Made by a program: the position numbers and the translations under genes
The notes under the pieces: model-generated
What the model saw: only the letters and a program-made list of their open reading frames with translations
Database searches by the model: none
Told to the model about the DNA's origin: nothing
In this document: positions 16,839-25,968 of the stretch, piece after piece
Layout of the letters: the number at the start of each line of letters is the position of its first letter
Numbering within the stretch: position 1 is the first letter of the stretch
Assembly (NCBI GenBank): GCA_965262395.1
Contig: OZ253531.1
Location: forward strand, 248,001-312,000
Direction: 5' to 3'
Length of the DNA stretch: 64,000 nt
Source of the DNA: CBDHFF01 sp965262395
Lineage (GTDB): Bacteria > Pseudomonadota > Alphaproteobacteria > Rickettsiales > Anaplasmataceae

Positions 16839-17710
16839 AAATCATCTGCAGTAAATGTATGATGATCGATATGCACATGCACATCGCCACGAACGTAATC
16901 AAAGTCTTTCAGCTCAACTTCCAGGTGCGATGGGCTAACTTTCTGAATATGTCCCTCATCATCAAATGTTTTCTTGCATGAGTCATATTTGACCTTCATC
17001 GTGCCCTTGATTTGTTCTAAGTCTTTTGTTGTTGAGACTACATTTATATATTTACCATGAATATAGTCCGGAGTTATTGTACCACTAACCTGTTGCACAT
17101 AACCTGTATAATTACTAGTATCATGAACTGCATAATTACTATTATCACCAATCTCTTCCCAAGTTGGAAGATGTTCAGTATCAATAATCTTCGAATAATT
17201 AGGATATGATGAATTATTCGTAGGCAAGGCAGAAGAATATGTACTAAATGTTATTTCCTCTCCAGTTACATCATTATGGTATGATATATCATACTGCTGA
17301 TAATAGTTGCCGCCATTATCTTTAGCAGTATAGTGGCAATATTCATTTGATATCTCGAACGACTTTGTATTGTAGTCATATTTAACTTCAAGATCATCAT
17401 TTGATATCTCGAACGACTTTGTATTGTAGTCATATTTAACTTCAAGATCATCATTTGTTCTACAAACACTATCACGTGTACAATGATTTTGCACAGTATA
17501 GTACTTCATCACTTCATCAGTAATTTTACTGTGCGAAGCAAAATCTTGGTGATTATCAATTGATGTTAGCGGATCATAATTATTTCTACTGAGGCTTAAT
17601 GAATCTTTTGTACTGAAGCTAATCTCAGTATCGAATTTTTCATCTCGTGTACTATTAAAGATACTATTCAATACTGTTGTTGCTTGTTTTATATCTCCTG
17701 TTATTGTCAT
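16805..17710 (-). CDS. Unknown protein with an 18-residue internal duplication, paralogue of the 15994 gene
   Basis: A TTG start at 17725 is possible, but AGGAGG lies 5 nt before ATG 17710 (MTITGDIKQATT), so I start there: 301 residues. A 54-bp perfect tandem repeat (17344-17451) encodes the peptide DDLEVKYDYNTKSFEISN twice. The C-terminal ~80 residues match the 15994 product. The protein is rich in Asp, Ser, Thr and Tyr and looks beta-stranded and soluble, with no signal peptide. It could be an adhesin-like or secreted protein, but nothing in the sequence proves export. Confidence 0.65.
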   Translation of the reverse strand: MTITGDIKQATTVLNSIFNSTRDEKFDTEISFSTKDSLSLSRNNYDPLTSIDNHQDFASHSKITDEVMKYYTVQNHCTRDSVCRTNDDLEVKYDYNTKSFEISNDDLEVKYDYNTKSFEISNEYCHYTAKDNGGNYYQQYDISYHNDVTGEEITFSTYSSALPTNNSSYPNYSKIIDTEHLPTWEEIGDNSNYAVHDTSNYTGYVQQVSGTITPDYIHGKYINVVSTTKDLEQIKGTMKVKYDSCKKTFDDEGHIQKVSPSHLEVELKDFDYVRGDVHVHIDHHTFTADDFSAIPTFDQLI

Positions 17711-18129
17711 GTGCACCTCCTGCAATCATCTGTTCTTTCTCTTATCTGGTTAAAATGTTAACATAAAATTAACCTTTTGTCAAATCTTAGACTCTGAATT
17801 GAGGAGATAGAAATGGCTGCAAGCCCTATAGACACAGGTATATTGCAGAATAATACATGCTGAACAAACTATCCCTATACGATATTGTTTTATATGTTTC
17901 TGTATCCTTGACAATATCAGCGTGTCACAGCAAATCAGTAAATGAGCGTGTAATAAAAGATATAATTTATCTGATGCTAGGGTATTGATAAGAAGATAAA
18001 GTTCTCACAATCTCAGAAAAAGTATACTGTTCTGGGTGAGCGATCACCAGGATGAGCAAGAGTAATACTCTATTATGATTGAAATATGGTTACAAATAGC
18101 ATAGATCCGCAGAGAACCGATGTATAAAC
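17711..18129. other. Intergenic region
   Basis: About 420 bases between minus-strand genes. No RNA gene, repeat or coding frame is apparent. Confidence 0.4.
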
Positions 18130-18795
18130 TTAAAAAATCACATCCGTATCACCGTTTGCTTTCCGTTTATGCTTACTTTTCAAGATCCTAAGCCTAATCT
18201 CCATAGCTACATCAGAAACCTCAAGCATGTTAGATATTTTCTCCCTGACACCTTCTGCACCGTGTGAACACTCATAAAACTCACTATATTTGCTGGATTT
18301 ATCTGATTCATACGTATAAGGATCTGATGGGCGTCCTAGCTTTATAAGTGCTTCTAGTTTTGCCAATAATTCCTTAAATTCTTCTGTGTTTTTATCTTTT
18401 AAGAAATCTTCAGTTGCCTTTACTATCAAATTCTCTGGCATAAGCAACTCCGCAGCGAAAGTGTTGGCCTGGGTTTCATGTTTTTGTGTCACCATTGAAT
18501 CTGGTTCAGCTCTATATAGCCTATTATCAGATATCTTGCCTTTGTCTATTAAAATATTGCCATGAAGCAGATAATGGCCTAATTCATGAGCTGCGGTGAA
18601 CCTTTGTCTTACTTCAGAATGGTTTTTATTTATTGCTATCTTGAAATTATTATCATCATCCTTCTCAATATAACCTGATGTGTTGTCATCGTTAATAGTG
18701 TTATATAATAATTCAATATTATATGATTTGATAATGTTAAATACGTTAACTGGGTATTTTTTCTGATATTCTAATAATTCCTTTAGCATTTTCAT
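18130..18795 (-). CDS. ImmA/IrrE family metallopeptidase
   Basis: 221 residues. The zinc-binding helix AAHELGHYLLHG (residues about 68-79) provides the HExxH, and the ETQANTFAAELLMPENLI segment follows, so all family hallmarks are present; the length is at the upper end for the family. Known members cleave phage or ICE repressors, or act as toxins or antitoxin-linked proteases. No XRE-type HTH is fused to it or next to it. The start overlaps the end of the upstream membrane-protein gene by 4 bp (ATGA type), indicating an operon and a joint function. Target unknown. Confidence 0.85.
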   Translation of the reverse strand: MKMLKELLEYQKKYPVNVFNIIKSYNIELLYNTINDDNTSGYIEKDDDNNFKIAINKNHSEVRQRFTAAHELGHYLLHGNILIDKGKISDNRLYRAEPDSMVTQKHETQANTFAAELLMPENLIVKATEDFLKDKNTEEFKELLAKLEALIKLGRPSDPYTYESDKSSKYSEFYECSHGAEGVREKISNMLEVSDVAMEIRLRILKSKHKRKANGDTDVIF

Positions 18796-19370
18796 GATTT
18801 ATCTCCCCATTTCTCATCATTACTATCATCTTTATCTAATACACGACTATTTATACTCATATTATTATAGAGACTCCTCCAGAGATTATGGGTATTTATT
18901 GTATGACTCTTATGAAGTTCTGTCATCTCCACCCTTAATTCTGCCTTAGCCTTCTTTATCTCCTCATCCATTGTCTCCTTAATCCTCTTTTCAGCCTTCT
19001 CTATCTCCTCATCCAGCGTCTTTCTGTTCAATTTCCAGGCCTCATAGGCAAAAGCAGCAAACAAAACAGTGATTAAAATAGCACTAAGATCACTGCTGGA
19101 TCTAACCTCTGCTATTTGATTCCAATCTAGAGAGAAAAATTTGTAGAATATCACTATACTAATCACGTAGCACAGTGCGTGAACAGGGTCTTTCGTCACT
19201 TTCTCTTGCTTTTCTTCCTCTTGCTTTTCTTCTTTTTTTTTGCTGAAGTAGTTGCAATAGGTATCGTAAGCAACTGCTGCATATATGGTTGATAGGAGCA
19301 TTACCCAATCTGTTTTCCAAAATTCTATTATAGTATCTAAGCTATTCCATAGAACTTGATAAGTAAGCAT
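18792..19370 (-). CDS. Membrane protein with coiled-coil tail, partner of the ImmA/IrrE gene
   Basis: 192 residues with three hydrophobic segments (about 20-38, about 66-82, about 92-108). A Lys/Glu-rich loop (KKKEEKQEEEKQEK) sits between the first two, and a long charged coiled coil (residues about 110-155, EEIEKAEKRIKETMDEEI) faces the cytoplasm if the N-terminus is outside. It has no known domain. The 4-bp overlap with the following metallopeptidase gene suggests coupled translation. One reading is a membrane toxin or sensor controlled by proteolysis; this is inference from layout only. Confidence 0.65.
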   Translation of the reverse strand: MLTYQVLWNSLDTIIEFWKTDWVMLLSTIYAAVAYDTYCNYFSKKKEEKQEEEKQEKVTKDPVHALCYVISIVIFYKFFSLDWNQIAEVRSSSDLSAILITVLFAAFAYEAWKLNRKTLDEEIEKAEKRIKETMDEEIKKAKAELRVEMTELHKSHTINTHNLWRSLYNNMSINSRVLDKDDSNDEKWGDKS

Positions 19371-19705
19371 ATATGAACATCAACCGTGACAGAAGCAGCG
19401 CGGATGGTATAGCATTGAAACAATGTGAGTCTGTTAACTAGATCAGTGAATTGATTTTGATAATTAAAATGTTACTATGAGACTACCCCCTTTGTTAAAT
19501 GTTGCTACTAATAATAATTGAATATTCCTCAAAATAAAGCAATGTATGAGCTATTATATGAGTGTTCTTGATATAAAACACAAGATTATCTCTTGTGAAT
19601 TGATGCATGTTGTTGCGTATTACTGTCCCTATATTACCCCTTTCAGCCTGAATGGTTCTGAATATGAATTTAATTAATGTTTGTAAATCAAGTAATCATA
19701 GTCCT
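19371..19705. other. Intergenic region left of the element
   Basis: 335 bases with no coding frame; the only notable sequence is the 19-mer at 19624-19642. Confidence 0.4.
19624..19642 (+). promoter_or_regulatory. 19-bp element shared with the other integrase upstream region
   Basis: TGTCCCTATATTACCCCTT is the exact reverse complement of 12701-12719. It lies about 65 bp outside the left 51-bp att repeat, in the same orientation relative to its integrase as the other copy. Confidence 0.6.
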
Positions 19706-19756
19706 TACAGATGGTGCGTCCTAAGAGATTCGAACTCCTGACCCACAGCTTAGAAG
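19706..19756 (-). repeat. Left att repeat: 51-bp copy of the tRNA-Arg(UCU) 3' part
   Basis: Identical to 36553-36603, which is the 3' part (anticodon loop to CCA plus 6 bases) of the intact tRNA-Arg. Beyond the match the sequence diverges, so no full tRNA can form here. The integrase gene starts about 150 bp away. This is the classic footprint of integration into a tRNA gene. Confidence 0.93.
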
Positions 19757-19864
19757 AGTGTAGTTCATATGCTTTATATACTTGTATTATACTGTGTAAT
19801 CCTTTACTCTATAGGGAGGTTGCTTTATATGTAACTATATATTGTTTTATCTAATTTGATGTGT

Positions 19865-19889
19865 AAAGCGGCACGAGAGCGGCACCAGA
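19865..19889 (+). promoter_or_regulatory. Putative integrase arm-type sites, left end
   Basis: Two GCGGCAC motifs in tandem (AAGCGGCACGAGAGCGGCAC). The 12-mer AGAGCGGCACCA (19876-19887) is repeated in the same orientation at 36469-36480, just inside the other end. Confidence 0.6.
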
Positions 19890-19906
19890 TTTTATGAGTG
19901 GGTATT

Positions 19907-21064
19907 ATGCGCAAGATTAATTTTACAAAATCTCTGATACTCAGACTCAATAAACCCAGAAGTGGTAGGGATTATTATGCAGACTCCAAGGAATTGGGGT
20001 TGCAATTGTCTATTACCCATAATGGTACTATCTCTTTCTTTTTAAGAAAGAAATATCTTGGTAAGGACCAGAGATTTAATATAGGTCATTTTCCTGATAT
20101 AACAGTAGAAATAGCACGTAAGATGGCTCTAAGTATTAAGAGTGATATTGCTCAAGGAATTAATCCTAATAATAAAATCTCAGATAATATCATTACATTT
20201 TCACAGTTATTTTCTGATTATCTGGAGAGATACGCAAGTCTTCATAAAGGTAAAAGAACGATTGAAGAAGATAATAGACGTTATAAATTATATATGAAGA
20301 CGTTATACACCCAACACATACAATCTATTGTGAAGAATGATATAATGAAGCTACATAATAAATTAGCTAATGAGATAAGCAAGGTAACTGCGAATAGGGT
20401 TCTGTCATTGATAGGCGCTATATTTAATGTCGCTATAGGATGGGGGTATAAGTTAATAAATCCAACAGCCGGGATAAAGAAGTTCTCAGAGATAAGTAGA
20501 GATAGATTCGTAAAGGAATCAGAAATGGCAAGATTCCTTGAGTCAGTGGATTGCGAAGAGAGCCAATCTATTAAGGATTACGTATTGATTTCATTATTAA
20601 CAGGTGCCAGAAGATCTAATATACTATCTATGAAATGGAAAGATATAGATCTAGAGCAGGAAATGTGGACAATCAACGCAAGTGAAAGTAAGAACAATCA
20701 TGCTAATATAGTGTATTTATCAGGTGAGGTGATAAATATCTTGCAACTTAGAAAAAGACTATCTATTAGTCATTTTGTATTTCCAAGTCATGGTAAAACT
20801 GGTCACTTAATGGAACCAAGAAGAGGATGGGAGCGTATCTTGAAAAGAGCAGGTATAAGTAATTTAAGATTGCATGATTTACGCAGAACATTTGGCAGTT
20901 ATCAAGCAATGAATAATACAAGTATGCATATTATTGGCAAAACATTAAATCATAAGAGCCAAGGGGCAACAACGGTGTATGCACGCTTCAGCGACGATCC
21001 CGTGAAAGCTGCTGTGTGTGATGCGAATAAAGCAATGTTAAAGCTCAGGAAAGTTGAATCATAA
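19907..21064 (+). CDS. int: P4-type tyrosine integrase (DUF4102 N-terminus)
   Basis: 385 residues from ATG 19907; a GTG at 19898 is an alternative. The N-terminal DUF4102-type domain (residues about 1-85) contains DYYADSKELGLQL and FNIGHFPDITVEIARKMA. A SAM-like core-binding domain follows (about 95-180), then the catalytic domain with Arg in LTGARRSNIL, HDLRR, LNHKS and the nucleophile tyrosine in TTVYARF. All catalytic residues are present. The family integrates elements into tRNA 3' ends, matching the adjacent tRNA-Arg repeat. It reads away from its att site into the element. Confidence 0.93.
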   Translation: MRKINFTKSLILRLNKPRSGRDYYADSKELGLQLSITHNGTISFFLRKKYLGKDQRFNIGHFPDITVEIARKMALSIKSDIAQGINPNNKISDNIITFSQLFSDYLERYASLHKGKRTIEEDNRRYKLYMKTLYTQHIQSIVKNDIMKLHNKLANEISKVTANRVLSLIGAIFNVAIGWGYKLINPTAGIKKFSEISRDRFVKESEMARFLESVDCEESQSIKDYVLISLLTGARRSNILSMKWKDIDLEQEMWTINASESKNNHANIVYLSGEVINILQLRKRLSISHFVFPSHGKTGHLMEPRRGWERILKRAGISNLRLHDLRRTFGSYQAMNNTSMHIIGKTLNHKSQGATTVYARFSDDPVKAAVCDANKAMLKLRKVES

Positions 21065-21980
21065 ATATATAATATATGAATAGTTGTGTTTATAGTCGTA
21101 TGAGTTTGATTAAGATACGAGGCATATTCTCCGTATATGTGCTATTATGCTATTTATATAATTATTACTCATAGCGTAGTGTGAGTTTGATTAAGATACA
21201 AGGCACGTTCAGCATATTTGTAGAGTAAATTTGACTGAGATACGAGACATGTTGTCTATTGTACGTGCTATTATGCTATTATGCTATTATTAATGCTTAA
21301 TCTTGCTTCATTTATTGAATCACGTGCGTAGGGTAGATCTTTTTATTATTCACATGATCTCAGTCAATAATCTTGAAAAAAGGATCAATATATTTCACTT
21401 GTATAGCGGCAGATAAAGGTCTTTTGGCCAATTCAGGATTGTTTGTTGTATCATTTTAAACTTTTGTTCCAGGCTGTGTCGAGCTATCCTTCTTGAATGC
21501 CAATGGCCAATGCCAATGCCTGCTGCGTGGGGTCTGTCAGCTCTGCATTTAATACCTTAATGTTAAATGTTATGGAAAATATCAGCAGTAAATTAAAATT
21601 TATGAACCAGAGTTTCATTGATGAAATAGCTTTATTATTTGGACGTATTATTACTCATTATTGATACTTTTAATAGTGATTTAAAGGTGATCCATAGTAC
21701 AGGATCTCTTTGGTAAGGGAAATTTCTTGTACAGAGTAACTGCAGCAAAAAATAGCTGAAATGTGTAATAATCTATATTAATAATTAAATAAAATATTAA
21801 GTGAATATCTAGTTATATTTGACGACTTGCTAGTGATAACAGGGGGTCCAGGGGTTACAATAGTTGCAGGCTTTAGAAAATCAAGATTTATTTTCTTGAT
21901 ACTTGTTTAGTTTATAAGCTTGAATAACATTCATAGTCTAAATTTCGTAGAATCGATGAGACTAGATCATGTAGCTATTC
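21065..21980. repeat. Gene-free stretch with degenerate repeats after the integrase
   Basis: About 915 bases without a coding frame. Three imperfect copies of GAGTTTGATTAAGATACGAGGCA lie at about 21098, 21180 and 21228, with repeated TGCTATTATGCTATT stretches between them. The rest (21300-21980) is unremarkable. Confidence 0.55.
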
Positions 21981-24938
21981 TCAAAAGTCTACATCTGCCA
22001 GTTTTGTAACCACTTTATAATCCACATCAATGGTTTCAAAGTGGCGTTTTCCACATGAGGTTTTCTGCTTTTCGTATATGCTAAGCTCTTTGTCATCCAG
22101 CGTGCTTTTGGTTTCACGTACAAAATAGAGACGCTCATTGCGGTGGGTAACAAATGCCCAATCTGGGTTGTACGAGCCGATGGGAGTATCGATCTTGAAC
22201 CAGCTTGGTAACTTGACAAATAAGCGTACATATTCATTATTATCAAGATTTTCAGCAAATTCTTTTTCTACTTTTGAATCAAATTCAATCGTGTCAAACA
22301 GGCTTTTCTCTTGGTTTTGCACTTCATAAAGATTATCCAAGTAACGAACAATCCCATTGTTTGCTTCATCGTTAATGCGGTTCATTTCCCAAGAAGAATC
22401 AGCAATTTTCTCATACTGAATGCCCTTAATAATAAGATCGTGTAGGGCTTCGGATATTTTAGATGCTGTGAGCGTCATAAACCTTTGTGGATTAATCTTA
22501 AATTCAGCCAATCGTTCTGTACGTTTTAATATGTCCACCAAAGTCTGACGAGTAAGCTCTGTTTCTTCCTGAAGGTAGGCCAATAGGTCTGGTAATACAA
22601 TTACCTCACTAATATCATACCTTCCTCCTTCTTGCTCGCGATCAGTGCTCACACCAGTATCTGAAATACCTATATCCGCCTTTGTCATAGCAATACGAGC
22701 TTGCTTGATTTCATCTAGATTTTTAATATATTTTGCTGCACACTCAATAAGCTCCTCTGTATCAAATGCTACGCGGAACCGAGTACGTTGTTTGATTTTA
22801 TCCCACAGCGCCTTGAATTCTGCACTAAGATAGACTTCTTTGGAGAACTTAAGTGTCCGCCTGTCTCGTGCATTAACCACACGGTTGATGTAGATAAAAT
22901 CATTCATTTTATTAATAATAGCATTTTTAATGTCGTTATATTTCTCAGAAATTTTTAGTTCAAAGTGTGGGTTTTTAGGGTCAAATTTACCCTGAATCTC
23001 TCCACTTTTACTAATATAGCCTGATTGCTCCAATTTGCTCCAAATCTTTGTTGATTCATCCTGCCCGATAGCTTCTTCGCCACCATTTTCATTGATGCGA
23101 GTAATTTTTGAGAAAGCTATTTTCTCAATGCAACCAAATTTTATACCAAGATCTTCCTCAAATTCGTTCTGCAGGGACTTAGCAAAGTCTTCGTATGATT
23201 CACTAGCAATGATCGTTAATCGGTTTATATTCTCATCATGGATACGATCGCCATGCTCATTTACTGGCAGGCGAAGACCCCGACCAATTTCTTGACGTTT
23301 CTTCTCAACACTAGCCGTTTCGTTAAGCGTACAGATTTGGAATACATTGGGATTATCCCATCCTTCACGCAATGCGCTATGTGAGAAGATAAAGCGTAAT
23401 GGTTCTTTAGGATTAAGCAACTGTTCTTTATGACGCATGATAAGGTGATATGTGTCATCATCATGTTTACTTCCGCGTTCGGTTGAGTCTTTCCATTGTC
23501 CGGCCTTGTCCTGGCTAAAATAACCGTTATGGATTTTGTCAATGTCATGTCCCAATGCTTTGGGGGCAAAATCCTCGTAGAGTTTGGCCGTTAATTTTTT
23601 ATAGGCTTCCTCAAACCACTGTCCTATTTTTCCTAGAGAGGTGGTTTTATCCTCGTTATAGATGCGATAATTAGCAACTTTATCGATGAAAAATAACGAC
23701 AACACCTTAATGCCTTTATTGCGTAAAACACGTTCTTTTTTTAAATGTTGCTCAACGGTTTCCTGCACTTGAGCCTTCATAATATCATCACCAAGATCGC
23801 CAATTCCCTGTCCAAGCTCAAGGAATTTTCCGCTATTGAATTCTATATATTCAGTACCCGGCGTACAGTCAATATTCTGAACGATATAGCCATCACAATA
23901 GATCTCTCGCTTACCAGACTTTACATAAAGGTCATCACCTTGCTTCACCCACATCTTGGCTGGTTTGACACTATCACCTTTCTTTTGATGAATTTCCACC
24001 TGCGCTTTGATTCCTTTCTTATTGTCAATCTTAAGCAACTTCACATAGGCCTCGTTAAAATTTTCATTAGCTCGTATAGAAGCTACTTCGATGCGTTTTA
24101 CCAGTCGTAAATCGTAGGCACGCACTGGATCTAACTTATAAAGCAAGTTGTATGGATTGCGATGGGTGGCAGAATAACGCAGTGTTGTGATAGGATTAAG
24201 ATTTTCTACAGCACACTTTGCCTTTAGTGTATTATCGACACTTTGCGGTTCATCAATAATCACGATAGGATTCACAGATTGAATGAATTCAATCGGCTTA
24301 CGCCCAGACATTCTATCATTCTCACGGTTGATGATATTGAGCTTCTTCAACTCATCATCAGTCATTTTACCTATATCCTTATCAGCCACGTCCTTACTGA
24401 AAGACTGGATATTAATCACCATGATCTGAAGCTGGTTGCTGGTAGCAAATTGGCGCACTCGACCAAGTTTCTTAGAGTCGTAGACAAAATAATCAAACGG
24501 TACATTGTCATAGAGTGTAAGGAAGTGATCCTTCATAATCTCTATACTCTTGAGGACACCTTCGCGGATAGCCACGCTTGGCACTACAATAATAAATTTC
24601 TTGAGGCCGTATTTTTTAGAAAGCTCAAATATGGAGCGAAGATAAACATAGGTTTTTCCTGTGCCGGTTTCCATCTCAACCGAAAAATTCCTACCTTGCA
24701 GGACACTAGTTTCGTCTATGTTATTCTTGCCTTGGATTTTCTTCACATTCTTAAGCAGTTGCTCATCGTTCAAGGTAATACAGTTGCCAACGCCAAGCTC
24801 GGTTAGCAGCATGCCGCTTCCGGCAGCTGCACTAATTTCAAAGTTGGATTGCGCAGGTGGTTGTCCTGAGAACACATCGATAACGGCATTAACAGCGTTC
24901 TGCTGATATTCCAGTGAGGGATCAAATTTTAGTTTCAT
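21981..24938 (-). CDS. res: Type III restriction enzyme, Res subunit
   Basis: 985 residues from ATG 24938, preceded by AAGGT at spacing 7; an upstream start at 24968 would overlap the RhuM gene. A superfamily 2 helicase core is complete: Walker A METGTGKT (about residues 89-96), DEPQ box (about 229-232), and motif VI EIGRGLRLP (about 560). The C-terminus has the PD-(D/E)xK nuclease pattern NPDWAF...FVRETK (about residues 925-945). Res translocates or switches DNA in an ATP-dependent way and cuts near unmethylated sites, and needs the Mod subunit for recognition. Full-length and apparently intact. Order on the minus strand is mod, rhuM, res. Confidence 0.95.
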   Translation of the reverse strand: MKLKFDPSLEYQQNAVNAVIDVFSGQPPAQSNFEISAAAGSGMLLTELGVGNCITLNDEQLLKNVKKIQGKNNIDETSVLQGRNFSVEMETGTGKTYVYLRSIFELSKKYGLKKFIIVVPSVAIREGVLKSIEIMKDHFLTLYDNVPFDYFVYDSKKLGRVRQFATSNQLQIMVINIQSFSKDVADKDIGKMTDDELKKLNIINRENDRMSGRKPIEFIQSVNPIVIIDEPQSVDNTLKAKCAVENLNPITTLRYSATHRNPYNLLYKLDPVRAYDLRLVKRIEVASIRANENFNEAYVKLLKIDNKKGIKAQVEIHQKKGDSVKPAKMWVKQGDDLYVKSGKREIYCDGYIVQNIDCTPGTEYIEFNSGKFLELGQGIGDLGDDIMKAQVQETVEQHLKKERVLRNKGIKVLSLFFIDKVANYRIYNEDKTTSLGKIGQWFEEAYKKLTAKLYEDFAPKALGHDIDKIHNGYFSQDKAGQWKDSTERGSKHDDDTYHLIMRHKEQLLNPKEPLRFIFSHSALREGWDNPNVFQICTLNETASVEKKRQEIGRGLRLPVNEHGDRIHDENINRLTIIASESYEDFAKSLQNEFEEDLGIKFGCIEKIAFSKITRINENGGEEAIGQDESTKIWSKLEQSGYISKSGEIQGKFDPKNPHFELKISEKYNDIKNAIINKMNDFIYINRVVNARDRRTLKFSKEVYLSAEFKALWDKIKQRTRFRVAFDTEELIECAAKYIKNLDEIKQARIAMTKADIGISDTGVSTDREQEGGRYDISEVIVLPDLLAYLQEETELTRQTLVDILKRTERLAEFKINPQRFMTLTASKISEALHDLIIKGIQYEKIADSSWEMNRINDEANNGIVRYLDNLYEVQNQEKSLFDTIEFDSKVEKEFAENLDNNEYVRLFVKLPSWFKIDTPIGSYNPDWAFVTHRNERLYFVRETKSTLDDKELSIYEKQKTSCGKRHFETIDVDYKVVTKLADVDF

Positions 24939-24942
24939 TGTT

Positions 24943-25956
24943 TTACCTTGGCTTATTAATATTCTCAATTAACTTTCTCGCTTCTTTTTCTAAAGCCTTG
25001 TTTGCTTGGACAGTGTCTTCTTTTAGTTCTATTTTTTTGTATTTATCAAACTCGCTTGCTGCCTTTTCATCTGACATTTTTTTACTAATTTTACCTAAAT
25101 TCGGTAATATTTCCATATCATTTAATTTTAAAAAATCATCTAATTTTGATGACCATTCTTTCATCGTCATTTGCTTGCGATGTCTGGCTTGCAATTCCGC
25201 AAAATCTAAATATTGGTTAACTATTAAATTAAGTAATTCAATTTCATCTTTATTTAGATAATTTTTTGCTATTTTAGCATCTGATTTTTGAGGTTTTTGT
25301 CCTTTCCATGAAGTCAAACCCATATATGGTTGCGTGCTGTTAGCACGTGCTTCTACAAGTTCAGCGGCAGTTTTACCATGTACAGCCCAGTGTAATTTAT
25401 TTTGGATTGATTGAAAAAATTGCTTAGTAATTTCTGCATTATCGTCATAATCAATGCTGCAGTCTCTATAAATATCCTTAATTTTCTGGTAAAAGTTCTT
25501 CTCAGAAGCACGTATATCACGTATACGATTAATTAATTCATCAAAATAACGAGTAGCAGTTCCGCCTTCTGATAGACGTTTATCATCAAGAGTAAATCCT
25601 TTTACAATATATTCTCGTAAACGTTTTGTTGCCCATTGCCTAAATTGCGTGCCTCTATGGGATTTAACACGGTAACCAACTGATATGATGACATCAAGAT
25701 TATAGTATTGAACATTATAGTTTTTACCGTCTGCGGCAGTTGTCCGGAATTCCCGGACAACTGAATCTTCATTCAGTTCACCTTCATTGAAAATATTTTG
25801 AATATGCTCAGAAATAGTTGATGTGCTTTTATCAAATAATAAGCCCATTTGTGCTTGTGTAAGCCACACTGTTTCATCAATAAGCTGAACATCAATACGG
25901 ATATCATTATCATCTGTAGTATATATTAAAATTTCAGAATTTTGTTCATTGATCAT
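24943..25956 (-). CDS. rhuM: RhuM family protein (virulence RhuM, Fic-less)
   Basis: 337 residues. The N-terminal half carries the family pattern: TVWLTQAQMGLLFDKSTS, a wHTH-like segment, VVREFRTTAADGKNYNVQ, YYNLDVIISVGYRVKS, then RGTQFRQWATKRLREYIVKG. The C-terminal half is helical, including VHGKTAAELVEARA. RhuM proteins were first noted in Salmonella pathogenicity island 3 and are common in defence islands and restriction operons; their biochemical role is not established. It lies between mod (13 bp) and res (5 bp), so it belongs to one transcription unit and may modulate the restriction system. Confidence 0.9.
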   Translation of the reverse strand: MINEQNSEILIYTTDDNDIRIDVQLIDETVWLTQAQMGLLFDKSTSTISEHIQNIFNEGELNEDSVVREFRTTAADGKNYNVQYYNLDVIISVGYRVKSHRGTQFRQWATKRLREYIVKGFTLDDKRLSEGGTATRYFDELINRIRDIRASEKNFYQKIKDIYRDCSIDYDDNAEITKQFFQSIQNKLHWAVHGKTAAELVEARANSTQPYMGLTSWKGQKPQKSDAKIAKNYLNKDEIELLNLIVNQYLDFAELQARHRKQMTMKEWSSKLDDFLKLNDMEILPNLGKISKKMSDEKAASEFDKYKKIELKEDTVQANKALEKEARKLIENINKPR

Positions 25957-25968
25957 ATAATCATCTCC

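Noticed and set aside
19706..19756. A second tRNA-Arg gene
   Set aside because: Only the 3' half is present; the 5' half does not pair, so it is an att copy.
24243..24806. 187-residue plus-strand frame in res
   Set aside because: Antisense to the conserved helicase core of Res.
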